From the NCBI GenBank assembly GCA_041574955.1, contig JBFGNS010000105.1, positions 1-15,226 on the forward strand: a stretch of DNA of 15,226 bases. The letters are read 5' to 3'. The stretch's first letter is position 1. Each line of letters begins with the position of its first letter. Source of the DNA: CALZJC01 sp041574955 (GTDB taxonomy: Bacteria > Acidobacteriota > Thermoanaerobaculia > Multivoradales > JAHEKO01). This document shows positions 1 through 7,945 of this stretch, in pieces. The notes beneath the pieces were generated by a model. The model had not been told where the DNA came from and ran no database searches. It saw only the letters and a program-made list of their open reading frames with translations. Both the position numbers and the translations under genes were made by a program.

Positions 1-1
1 C

Positions 2-589
2 TGGTCGCCGGCGGGGCTCGAGCCGCCCGCGGCCGGCGACACCGCGCCGGCCGGCGAGCGCGCCGCTCTGACCGCCCTGGCGGCGATGCTGCTCAAGAGC
101 CTCTACCTGGCGGGACACGCGGTGGACAAGCAGGCCTACCGCGCCCTGGCCGCGGAGAGCGAAGCCGCGCTCGGCGCGGTCTCGCCGCTGCCGGGCTGGG
201 CGGCGGAGCTGATCGCCGCCATGCCGGCCGGCCGCTGGCGGCGGCGCCGCCGCGCCAACTACGACGCCGCCGCCGGCGAGCTGGCCGGCGTCGAGGGGCT
301 GCGGCTGCTGGCCCCGGCGACGGCGGAGGGGGTGCCGTTCTCGCTCGTGCTGGTGCTCGATCGGCCGGCGCGCGCCGCCGCGCTCAGCGCCGCGCTGATC
401 CGGCGCGACATCTACCCGGCGCGGCTGTGGGAGCTCGAGGAGACGGTGGTCGACGGCGTGCCGACCGCCCACCGCGAGCTGGCGCGGCGGACGCTGTCGC
501 TGCACTGCGACCAGCGCTACGACGAGACCCACATGCGCCGGGTGGCGCGCACCGTGGCGGCGCTGACCGCGGCGCTGGAGCGGTCGTGA
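2..589 (+). CDS. DegT/DnrJ-like PLP aminotransferase, C-terminal part (5' end cut by window)
   Basis: The frame is open from base 2 to the TGA at 587-589, giving 195 visible residues of a protein that starts upstream of the window. The C-terminal part resembles the small domain of fold-type I sugar aminotransferases: a RRRRANYDAAA helix, a GVPFSLVLVLDRP strand, the IYPARLWELEE segment, and an end of the type LSLHCDQRYDETHMRRVA. These enzymes transfer an amino group to a keto-sugar nucleotide using PLP. The active-site lysine and the PLP-binding region should lie before base 2 and cannot be checked. The ATG at 86 is internal: coding character continues upstream of it. The last four bases (GTGA) overlap the start of the next gene, an acyltransferase, so the pair may make and then N-acylate an amino sugar (inference). 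Family assignment rests on remembered motif likeness only. Confidence 0.62.
   Translation, partial: WSPAGLEPPAAGDTAPAGERAALTALAAMLLKSLYLAGHAVDKQAYRALAAESEAALGAVSPLPGWAAELIAAMPAGRWRRRRRANYDAAAGELAGVEGLRLLAPATAEGVPFSLVLVLDRPARAAALSAALIRRDIYPARLWELEETVVDGVPTAHRELARRTLSLHCDQRYDETHMRRVARTVAALTAALERS
577..580 (+). promoter_or_regulatory. Ribosome binding site deciding GTG start at 586
   Basis: GGAG lies five bases before the GTG at 586, inside the end of the upstream aminotransferase gene. Together with the GTGA overlap it supports this start for the acyltransferase. Confidence 0.45.
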
Positions 590-1635
590 CCGACGGCCCG
601 GTCGCCGGGCGCTGGCTCGAGCCGACCGACGAGCGGTGGCGGCGCAGCCTCGAGCGGCTGCGCCACGACGTCTACCACCTGCCGGCGTGGGCCGAGCACG
701 AGGCGGAGGCGAGCGGCGCTCGGCCGCTGGCGTTCTGCTTCGAGCGGGCGGACCGGCTGTTCTTCCTGCCGCTCCTGCTGCGTCCGATTCCGGGCTCCGA
801 GCTGCCCGACGCGGCCTCGCCGTACGGCTATCCGGGGCCGCTGGCGAGCGCCGGGGCCGGTGCCGGCTTCCTGGGCGAAGCGATCGAGGCCCTGGTCGCC
901 GCGCTCGACCGGCTCGAAGCCGTGTCGGCGATCGTGCGGCTCCACCCGCTGGCCGGCGTCGAACCGCGGCTGCTGGCCGGCCGCGGCGAGCTGGTGCGCC
1001 ACGGCGAGACGGTGGCGATCGACCTCACCGCCGGCGAGGAGAAGATCTGGAGCGGCGTCCGGCCGAGCCACCGCCAACGCATCCGCCAGGCCCGCCGGGC
1101 CGGCCTGACGGCGCGCGCCGATCCGTCCTGGGACGGCTTCGAAGCGTTCCTGGCGATCTACGAGGCCACCATGCTGCGGGTCGGCGCCGACGCCGGCTAC
1201 CGCTTCTCTCGCCGCTACTTCGAGGGCTTGCGACGGCGGTTGGGCGATCGGCTGCACCTCCACCTGGTGGAGTCCGGCGGCCAGGTGGCGGCGGCGGGTC
1301 TGTTCACCGAGGTCGACGGTACCGTCCAGTTCCACCTCTCCGGCACCCACGCCGAGTTCGTGCGGCTGGGTCCGAGCAAGCTGCTGATCGACGGCGTCTG
1401 GCGCTGGGCACGGCGGCGCGGCGCCGGGGTGCTCCACCTGGGCGGCGGCGTCGGCGCCGCCGCCGACTCGCTGTTCGAGTTCAAGGCGGGCTTCTCGCGC
1501 TGGCGCCTGCCGTTCCACACCTGGCGGCTGGTGGTGCGCGCCGCGGCCTACGAGCGGCTGGCTGGGGACGCCGGCGAGCCGCCGGACGCCGGCGGTGAGG
1601 GGTTCTTCCCCGCCTACCGGCGCGCCGCCGGCTGA
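586..1635 (+). CDS. FemAB/GNAT-type acyltransferase (BioF2-like acetyltransferase domain)
   Basis: This is a 349-residue soluble protein. The C-terminal half carries the pattern of FemAB-like GNAT acyltransferases: SHRQRIRQARRAGL at about residues 163-176, FEAFLAIYEATMLR, a SGGQVAAAGLF strand, the FHLSGTHAEF segment, LGPSKLLIDGVWRWA, and a late LFEFKAGFS followed by FFPAYRR at the C terminus. Family members transfer an acyl or aminoacyl group to an amine, either in peptidoglycan (FemX) or on amino sugars in polysaccharide clusters. The GTG at 586 was chosen because it forms a GTGA overlap with the preceding aminotransferase stop and has GGAG at 577-580, five bases upstream. The open frame reaches back to 427, but that part lies inside the upstream gene and has an Arg/Ala-rich shadow composition. 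The amine substrate and the acyl donor are unknown. Confidence 0.8.
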   Translation: MTDGPVAGRWLEPTDERWRRSLERLRHDVYHLPAWAEHEAEASGARPLAFCFERADRLFFLPLLLRPIPGSELPDAASPYGYPGPLASAGAGAGFLGEAIEALVAALDRLEAVSAIVRLHPLAGVEPRLLAGRGELVRHGETVAIDLTAGEEKIWSGVRPSHRQRIRQARRAGLTARADPSWDGFEAFLAIYEATMLRVGADAGYRFSRRYFEGLRRRLGDRLHLHLVESGGQVAAAGLFTEVDGTVQFHLSGTHAEFVRLGPSKLLIDGVWRWARRRGAGVLHLGGGVGAAADSLFEFKAGFSRWRLPFHTWRLVVRAAAYERLAGDAGEPPDAGGEGFFPAYRRAAG

Positions 1636-1664
1636 GCGTACGGCTCGCCCGCCACGACGCGGGG

Positions 1665-1673
1665 TGCTAGCCT
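1665..1673 (+). promoter_or_regulatory. Candidate extended -10 promoter for a leaderless transcript
   Basis: The 44-base gap before the PglE-type gene holds TGCTAGCCT, an extended -10 of the form TGnTAnnnT. Its last T is six bases from the GTG start at 1680, so transcription would begin at or next to the start codon and give a leaderless mRNA. No Shine-Dalgarno sequence precedes that GTG, which fits. No convincing -35 box is seen 16-18 bases upstream. This is the only co-directional gap in the plus block. It may be an internal promoter that separates the first two genes from the rest. Confidence 0.42.
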
Positions 1674-1679
1674 GCCTCG

Positions 1680-2815
<1,136 letters not shown>

Positions 2816-2819
<4 letters not shown>

Positions 2820-4009
2820 GCCGCACCGGGTTCCGCTTCGCGCCACCGCCGGGGAACGTGCCGGCGGCAGCCGGCTGGCTGCTGCGCGCCGCCCTCGGGC
2901 CGGCACTGGAGCCACTCCCCGAGCCGGCGGACGAGGTCGGCGCTCTCGCCGGTCGGTGCGAGCTCGGCCCCCGGCTGGTGGCTCGCCACGGCGCGGCCGC
3001 CCTGACCGCGCTGCTCGGCGAAGCCGCCCGGCCGCTGCTGGCCGCCCACCGGCGGGCGGCGGCGCTCGGCATGGCCGCCGACCACGTGGCGCGGCGGCTG
3101 GCCGAGCGGGCGGCCGGCGACGGCCTGCCGCTCATCCTGCTCAAGGGCTACGCGCTGCGGCGTCTGTTGCCGGCCGCCGCCGACGGCCGGCCGTTCGTCG
3201 ATCTCGACGTGTTGGTGCCCGAGGAGGCCGCGCCGGCGCTCGCCCGGCGGCTGGTGTCGGACGGCTGGCTGGCAGCGCCCGGACCAGCCAACGAGCAGCA
3301 CCTGGCGCCGCTGGTGGCGCCCGAGGGGCTGCCGGTGGATCTGCACTTCCGGCTGCGCGGCATCACCTTCTCCGGCGAGTGGGCGACCGCCGAGCGGCTG
3401 CTGGCGGAGGACCTGTGCGCTGCCGACCCCGGCCTGTCCGGCGCCAGCCTGCCGCGGCCGCCGCTGCTGGCCGCGCATCTGCTGGTCCACGCCCTCGAGC
3501 AGCACGCCTGGAGGCCTGCCACCTACCCGCTGCTGTGGACGGCCGGCGACCTGGTCGACCTCGGTGCGCAGGACGGCTGGCGGGAGCTGCTGGCACCGGT
3601 CTGGCCGGCGGTCGAGACGACCGTTTCCGAGCGCGAGGCGGCCGCGATGTTCCGTCTCTGCCGCCACTTCGCGGCGCCCGGCGGCGAGGCGCTCGACGAC
3701 GACGCCGAGCGGCTGCTCGGGCACATCGTGTGGGGCACTCTCGACGACCGCTACCGGCGCTCGCTCGAGCTGCGCCACACCGCCGGCCGGCTGCGCCAGG
3801 CCCGCGCCCGGGGGCGGCTGCTGCGGTATATTTCGCACAAGCTGATTCTCACCGACGGCGAGATCGCGGCCCGCTACGGGCAGCAGCCGTCGCGTTGGGG
3901 CTTGCTGGGCCGGAGGCTGCTCCGACCCTTCGAGTTGGGCGCGCGGCTGGCGCGCTCGCTGTACGCGCGGCGCCGGCAGCGCGCGCAATCCGCCTCCGAG
4001 CCACGATGA
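2816..4009 (+). CDS. Nucleotidyltransferase family protein (NTP_transf_5-like)
   Basis: This 397-residue protein has the signature of the NTP_transf_5 group of nucleotidyltransferase-like proteins. It shows LPLILLKGYALRRLL with K110, then RPFVDLDVLV with R125, D129 and D131 as the likely metal-binding acidic pair, then PVDLHFRL some 50 residues later, matching the usual vDLHwrl strand. The second half is helical, with HLLVHALEQHAW and a basic C terminus. Such proteins are often found in exopolysaccharide clusters beside HPr-kinase-like or PqqD-like genes, but no biochemical role is established for them that I can rely on. It is not a typical sugar-1-phosphate nucleotidyltransferase: the usual GxGTRLxPxT loop is absent. 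The ATG forms an ATGA overlap with the aminotransferase, and its own stop overlaps the dehydratase start in the same way. It sits between two enzymes of one pathway. Confidence 0.72.
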
Positions 4010-5988
4010 CGACCGACCCCACCCACACCTCCACGGGCGGCATGGGCGGGGACCCGCTGGCTCCTCGGTCGCCGTTCTGGGTGCGCCATCTGCGGCGCGA
4101 GGTCCAGTACCTGCTAGACCTCTGCGTGCTGATGGCCGCCTTCGCGCTCGCCTACCTGCTGCGCTTCGACTTCACCATCCCCGAGGAGTACCTGGAGCGC
4201 GGGCTGGCCCAGCTGCCGATCGTGGTGCTGCTGCAGTTCGTCGTCATCCTGCTGAGCGGCATCTACAGCTTCGTCTGGCGTTACATTGGCATGGCGGAGG
4301 TGCAGCCGTTCCTGCGCGCTGCGCTGATCTCGGGAGCGCCGCTGGTGGCGCTCAGGTTCGGGCTGCCGGAGCGGTTCGAGCTATGGCGCGTGCCACTGTC
4401 GGTCATCCTGCTCGACACGCTGCTGGCCTTTGGTGGTCTGCTGGCGCTCAGGGTGGTGCGGCGCGCGCTGTACGAGCGCTTCGAGCGCGCCAGGCGGGAG
4501 GGCGCCAACCGCGGCTCCCGCACGCGCCGCGTGCTGCTGGCCGGCGCCGGCCGCGCCGGGGTGATGGCGGTGCGCGAGATCCGGAACCGCGGCGACAGCG
4601 ACCTCGAGCTGGTGGGCTTCGTGGACGACGACCCCGCCAAGCTAGGCTCGGTGATCCACGGCCTGCGCGTGCTCGGCTCGGCCGACGACCTGCCCCGGCT
4701 GGCCGTCGAGCGGCGGGTCAACGAGGTGGTCATCACCATCGCCGAGGCGAACGCCGCCCGGCTGCGGCGCATCGTCGAGATCTGCGAGCGAGCGCGGCTC
4801 AGGGTGCGGATCATCCCCGGTCTGTACGAGATCCTGCAGGGCAAGGTGTCGATCACGCGCTTCCGCGACGTCCAGATCGAGGACCTGCTGGGGCGCGAGA
4901 CGGTGCGCCTCGATGAAGAAGAGCTGCGCCGGTTCCTGACCGGCAAGTCGCTGCTGGTGACCGGCGCCGGCGGCTCGATCGGCTCAGAGCTGTGCCGCCA
5001 GGCGGCGCGTTTCACCCCGCTCGAGATCCTGCTGGTGGACCGCGCCGAAGGCGCGCTGTTCGATATCGACCGCCAGCTGCGCCAGCTCTGGCCGCATCTG
5101 AAGCTGCGGCCGCTGGTGGCCGACGCCGGCGACGGCGAGCGCATGCGCTGCATCCTGGCCGACCACCGGCCGCACGTGGTGCTGCACGCCGCCGCCCACA
5201 AGCACGTGCCGATGATGGAGGCCCACCCGTCGGAGGCTGTGAAGAACAACGTGCTGGCGACGCGGCTGCTGGCGCGGCTCGCCGGCGAGGCCGGCTGCGA
5301 GGCGTTCGTCCTGATCTCGACCGACAAGGCGGTCGAGCCCGCCTCGGTGATGGGCGCCACCAAGCGGGTCGCCGAGCTGGTGGTGCAGGCGGTCGACCAG
5401 CAGTTTCCCGCCACCCGCTTCCTGGCGGTGCGGTTCGGCAACGTCCTGGGCTCGGCCGGCTCGGTGGTGCCGATCTTCCGCGAGCAGATCGCCCAGGGGG
5501 GGCCGGTGACCGTCACCCACCCCGAGGCCCGGCGCTACTTCATGACCATCGCCGAGGCGGCCCAGCTGGTTCTCGAGGCCGGCGCCATCGGTCGGGGCGG
5601 CGAGATCATGATCCTCGACATGGGTGAGCCGGTGAAGATCGTCGACCTGGCGCGCGACATGATCAGCCTTTCGGGCCTGCGTCCGTTCGAGGACATTCCG
5701 ATCGTCTTCACCGGCCTCAGGCCGGGCGAGAAGCTGAGCGAGGAGATCGAGTCGAGCGGCGAGAGCATCGACCGCACGCTCCATCCGAAGATCTTCGTCG
5801 GCCGGCTGACCGCGCTCCCCCCAGCCGAGGTCGATCAGGCGGTCGACGAGTTGGCGGCGGCGGCGGCCGGCGGCGACGACGCCAGAGCGCGACGGCTGCT
5901 CGACGAGCTACTGCCGGAGGCGCGACTGTCGCGGCCAGAGGGCGGGCAGCAGGCGGTCTCCGGCACCGGCGAGGAGCTGCTGCATTGA
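4006..5988 (+). CDS. pglF: Membrane-anchored UDP-GlcNAc 4,6-dehydratase (PglF/WbpM/CapD type)
   Basis: This 660-residue protein has the complete architecture of the long PglF/WbpM class. The N terminus has about four membrane segments (near 34-54, 69-90, 100-118 and 127-150). A CoA_binding_3-type Rossmann domain follows, with GAGRAG at 180-185. The catalytic Polysacc_synt_2 domain has TGAGGSIG at 319-326, HAAAHKHVPMME, STDKAVEPASVMGATK at 438-453, and GLRPGEKLSEE near the end. D440, K441, M449 and K453 match the catalytic pattern of this class, in which the usual SDR tyrosine is replaced by methionine. The enzyme turns UDP-GlcNAc into UDP-4-keto-6-deoxy-GlcNAc at the inner face of the membrane, the substrate for the PglE-type gene upstream. 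It begins in an ATGA overlap and ends in a TTGA overlap. Substrate is inferred from family and neighbour. Confidence 0.92.
   Translation: MTTDPTHTSTGGMGGDPLAPRSPFWVRHLRREVQYLLDLCVLMAAFALAYLLRFDFTIPEEYLERGLAQLPIVVLLQFVVILLSGIYSFVWRYIGMAEVQPFLRAALISGAPLVALRFGLPERFELWRVPLSVILLDTLLAFGGLLALRVVRRALYERFERARREGANRGSRTRRVLLAGAGRAGVMAVREIRNRGDSDLELVGFVDDDPAKLGSVIHGLRVLGSADDLPRLAVERRVNEVVITIAEANAARLRRIVEICERARLRVRIIPGLYEILQGKVSITRFRDVQIEDLLGRETVRLDEEELRRFLTGKSLLVTGAGGSIGSELCRQAARFTPLEILLVDRAEGALFDIDRQLRQLWPHLKLRPLVADAGDGERMRCILADHRPHVVLHAAAHKHVPMMEAHPSEAVKNNVLATRLLARLAGEAGCEAFVLISTDKAVEPASVMGATKRVAELVVQAVDQQFPATRFLAVRFGNVLGSAGSVVPIFREQIAQGGPVTVTHPEARRYFMTIAEAAQLVLEAGAIGRGGEIMILDMGEPVKIVDLARDMISLSGLRPFEDIPIVFTGLRPGEKLSEEIESSGESIDRTLHPKIFVGRLTALPPAEVDQAVDELAAAAAGGDDARARRLLDELLPEARLSRPEGGQQAVSGTGEELLH
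5971..5976 (+). promoter_or_regulatory. Ribosome binding site deciding TTG start at 5985
   Basis: GAGGAG lies eight bases before the TTG at 5985. This strong Shine-Dalgarno match supports the rare TTG start for the epimerase and the TTGA overlap with the dehydratase stop. The next candidate start (GTG at 6018) would cut into the first strand of the Rossmann fold. Confidence 0.6.
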
Positions 5989-6989
5989 GCGGAGCCCCGC
6001 CGCTCGAGCGGGCGCGGGTGCTGGTGACCGGTGGTGCCGGCTTCATCGGCTCCCACCTGGTCGACGCGCTGGTGGCCGAAGAAGCCGAGGTGCGGGTGCT
6101 CGACAATCTGGCCACCGGCAGCAGCGACAACCTGGGGGCCAGCGCCGACGCGATCGAGCTCGTCGAGGGGGACCTGCGCCGCGCCGAAGACTGCCGCCGG
6201 GCGTGCAGCGGCGTGCGCTACGTCTTCCACCTGGCGGCGCTGGGATCGGTGCCGCGCTCGCTCGAGCAGCCGGCGACCAGCCTCGAGGTCAACGCGCAGG
6301 GTACCGCCAACCTGTTCGCGGCGGCGCGCGCCGCGGGTGTCGAGCGCCTGGTCTACGCCTCCTCGTCGTCGGTCTACGGCGACAGCCCGTCGCTGCCCAG
6401 GCGCGAGGGCGAGGAGGGCCGGCCGCTGTCGCCGTACGCGCTGTCGAAGCAAATCGGCGAACAGGTCGCGGCGACCTTCCACCGCTGCTACGGCTTGGCG
6501 TCGCTCGGGCTGCGCTACTTCAACGTCTACGGGCCCCGCCAGCACCCCGACGGGCCGTACGCCGCGGTCATCCCGCGGTTCTTCAAGGCGCGCCTCGCGG
6601 GCTCGGCTCCGACGGTCTACGGCGACGGCGAGCAGAGCCGCGACTTCACCTACGTCGCCGATGCGGTGACAGCCACCCTGCTGGCCGCCGGGGCGGCCGA
6701 GGCCGACGGCCTGGCGTGCAACGTCGCCAGCGGCCGGCGCACCACCATCAACGAGCTCGACCGGCTGGTGGCCGATATCACCGGCCACGACGCGCCGCCC
6801 GACCACGCGCCGCAGCGGCCGGGCGACGTACGTCATTCTCACGCCGACCTGTCGCTCGCCACCCGGCTGCTCGGTTACGCTCCGGCGGTCGAGCTGAGCG
6901 AGGGGCTGGCCGCCACGCTGCGTTACTATCGCCGCCACTTCGCCCCGGCCACCGTCGAGCCAAGCCGCTTTCGACAAAGCCCATCTTGA
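5985..6989 (+). CDS. NAD-dependent UDP-HexNAc 4-epimerase, WbpP/Gne-like (extended SDR)
   Basis: This 334-residue protein is an extended short-chain dehydrogenase of normal length. It has the NAD-binding TGGAGFIG at 15-22, a serine run at 126-129 followed by VYGD, and the catalytic Y151 and K155 in SPYALSK. The HLAALGSVPRSLEQP segment, LRYFNVYGPRQHPDGPYAAVIPRF, and YGDGEQSRDFTYV are the pattern of WbpP/TviC-type epimerases. These interconvert UDP-GlcNAc and UDP-GalNAc, or the corresponding uronic acids. A soluble cytoplasmic role supplying UDP-GalNAc fits a cluster built on UDP-GlcNAc. It starts at TTG 5985 behind a good ribosome binding site and overlaps the next epimerase gene by TTGA. The epimerase class is clear; the N-acetyl sugar preference is a family-based inference. 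Confidence 0.85.
   Translation: MSGAPPLERARVLVTGGAGFIGSHLVDALVAEEAEVRVLDNLATGSSDNLGASADAIELVEGDLRRAEDCRRACSGVRYVFHLAALGSVPRSLEQPATSLEVNAQGTANLFAAARAAGVERLVYASSSSVYGDSPSLPRREGEEGRPLSPYALSKQIGEQVAATFHRCYGLASLGLRYFNVYGPRQHPDGPYAAVIPRFFKARLAGSAPTVYGDGEQSRDFTYVADAVTATLLAAGAAEADGLACNVASGRRTTINELDRLVADITGHDAPPDHAPQRPGDVRHSHADLSLATRLLGYAPAVELSEGLAATLRYYRRHFAPATVEPSRFRQSPS
6036..6055 (+). repeat. Direct repeat copy 1, NAD-loop coding segment
   Basis: These 20 bases (gccggcttcatcggctccca) recur identically at 7031-7050 in the next epimerase gene. They encode the AGFIGSH part of the NAD-binding loop. The copies are 995 bases apart and in register with their codons, so recombination between them would delete one gene equivalent and leave an in-frame hybrid. 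They most likely reflect shared ancestry plus biased codon use. Confidence 0.8.
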
Positions 6990-7945
6990 CCATTACGGAC
7001 CCGAGATCGACCGCCGTCGTCACCGGCGGCGCCGGCTTCATCGGCTCCCATCTGGTGGAGGCGCTGGTGACGGCCGGCCACCGGGTGCTGGTGCTGGACG
7101 ATCTGTCGTCCGGCCGGCGGGAGAACCTGCCGGCGGAGGCCGAGCTGCTCGAGGCGGACATCCGATCGCCGGCGGCCGCTGAGCTGGTCGAGTCGTCCGG
7201 TGCCGCCGTGCTGTTCCACCTGGCGGCCCAGATGGACGTCAGGCGCTCGACTGAGGACCCGGCGTTCGACGCCGAGGTCAACATCCTGGGAACGCTCAAC
7301 CTGCTCGGCGCGGCGGTGCGGGGCGGCGTGCGCCAGGTCGTGTTCGCCTCGACCGGCGGCGCGATCTACGGCGAGCAGGAGACTTTCCCGGCGGCCGAGG
7401 ACCACCCCACGCGGCCGCTGTCGCCGTACGGGGTCTCCAAGCTGGCCGGCGAGCGCTACCTCTACTACTTCCACAACCAGCACGCACTCGACGTCGTCTG
7501 CCTGCGCTACGCCAACGTCTACGGCGAGCGCCAGAACCCGCACGGCGAGGCCGGCGTGGTGGCGATCTTCACCAGCCGCCTGCTGGGCGGCGAGACCCCG
7601 ACGATCCACGGCGACGGGTTGCAGACGCGGGATTACATCCACGTCTCCGACGTGGTGGCGGCCAACCTGGCGTGCCTCGGCCAGCCCGGATTCCACCTCG
7701 CCAACGTCGGCACCGGCATCGAGACCACCGTCGTCGAGCTTTACGACAGGTTGCGGCGGAGCGTCGGCAGCGACCTCGCGGCCCACCACGGGCCGGCCAA
7801 GCCGGGCGAGCAGCGCCGCTCGGTGATCGACTCCACCAGGCTGCGCCGCTGGCTGGGGTTGAGCGAGCCGCTGGGGCTGGCGGACGGCCTCGGACGCACC
7901 GTCGAGTGGTTCCGCTCGTCGGTCGGCGATCGGCCGGGGCGATGA
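6986..7945 (+). CDS. NAD-dependent sugar epimerase, GalE-like (extended SDR)
   Basis: This 319-residue protein is a second extended SDR directly after the WbpP-like one. It shows TGGAGFIG at 13-20, HLAAQMDVRRSTEDP, a FASTGGAIYGE segment in place of the serine-rich one, catalytic Y148 and K152 in SPYGVSK, LRYANVYGERQNPHGEAGVVAIF, and HGDGLQTRDYIHV. This is the pattern of UDP-glucose 4-epimerase-like proteins common in polysaccharide clusters. The likely reaction is UDP-Glc to UDP-Gal, or a related UDP-sugar, in the cytoplasm. The start is TTG at 6986, giving a TTGA overlap; no clear ribosome binding site is seen, so translation may depend on coupling to the preceding gene. It ends in an ATGA overlap. 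Substrate cannot be fixed from sequence; a dTDP-sugar epimerase or dehydratase role is a possible alternative. Confidence 0.83.
   Translation: MTITDPRSTAVVTGGAGFIGSHLVEALVTAGHRVLVLDDLSSGRRENLPAEAELLEADIRSPAAAELVESSGAAVLFHLAAQMDVRRSTEDPAFDAEVNILGTLNLLGAAVRGGVRQVVFASTGGAIYGEQETFPAAEDHPTRPLSPYGVSKLAGERYLYYFHNQHALDVVCLRYANVYGERQNPHGEAGVVAIFTSRLLGGETPTIHGDGLQTRDYIHVSDVVAANLACLGQPGFHLANVGTGIETTVVELYDRLRRSVGSDLAAHHGPAKPGEQRRSVIDSTRLRRWLGLSEPLGLADGLGRTVEWFRSSVGDRPGR
7031..7050 (+). repeat. Direct repeat copy 2, NAD-loop coding segment
   Basis: This is the second identical copy of the 20-base stretch found at 6036-6055, at the equivalent place in the GalE-like gene. The bases on each side differ (C for T before, T for C after), so the perfect match is exactly 20. 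Confidence 0.8.

Noticed and set aside
2956..4005. Upstream extension of the dehydratase frame
   Set aside because: The frame stays open through the nucleotidyltransferase gene, but the extension is Arg/Ala/Gly shadow; the ATG at 4006 fits the family length and the ATGA overlap.
4281..5516. A 411-codon open frame on the minus strand
   Set aside because: It is antisense to the dehydratase, is dominated by Ser, Arg and Thr, and has no motif.
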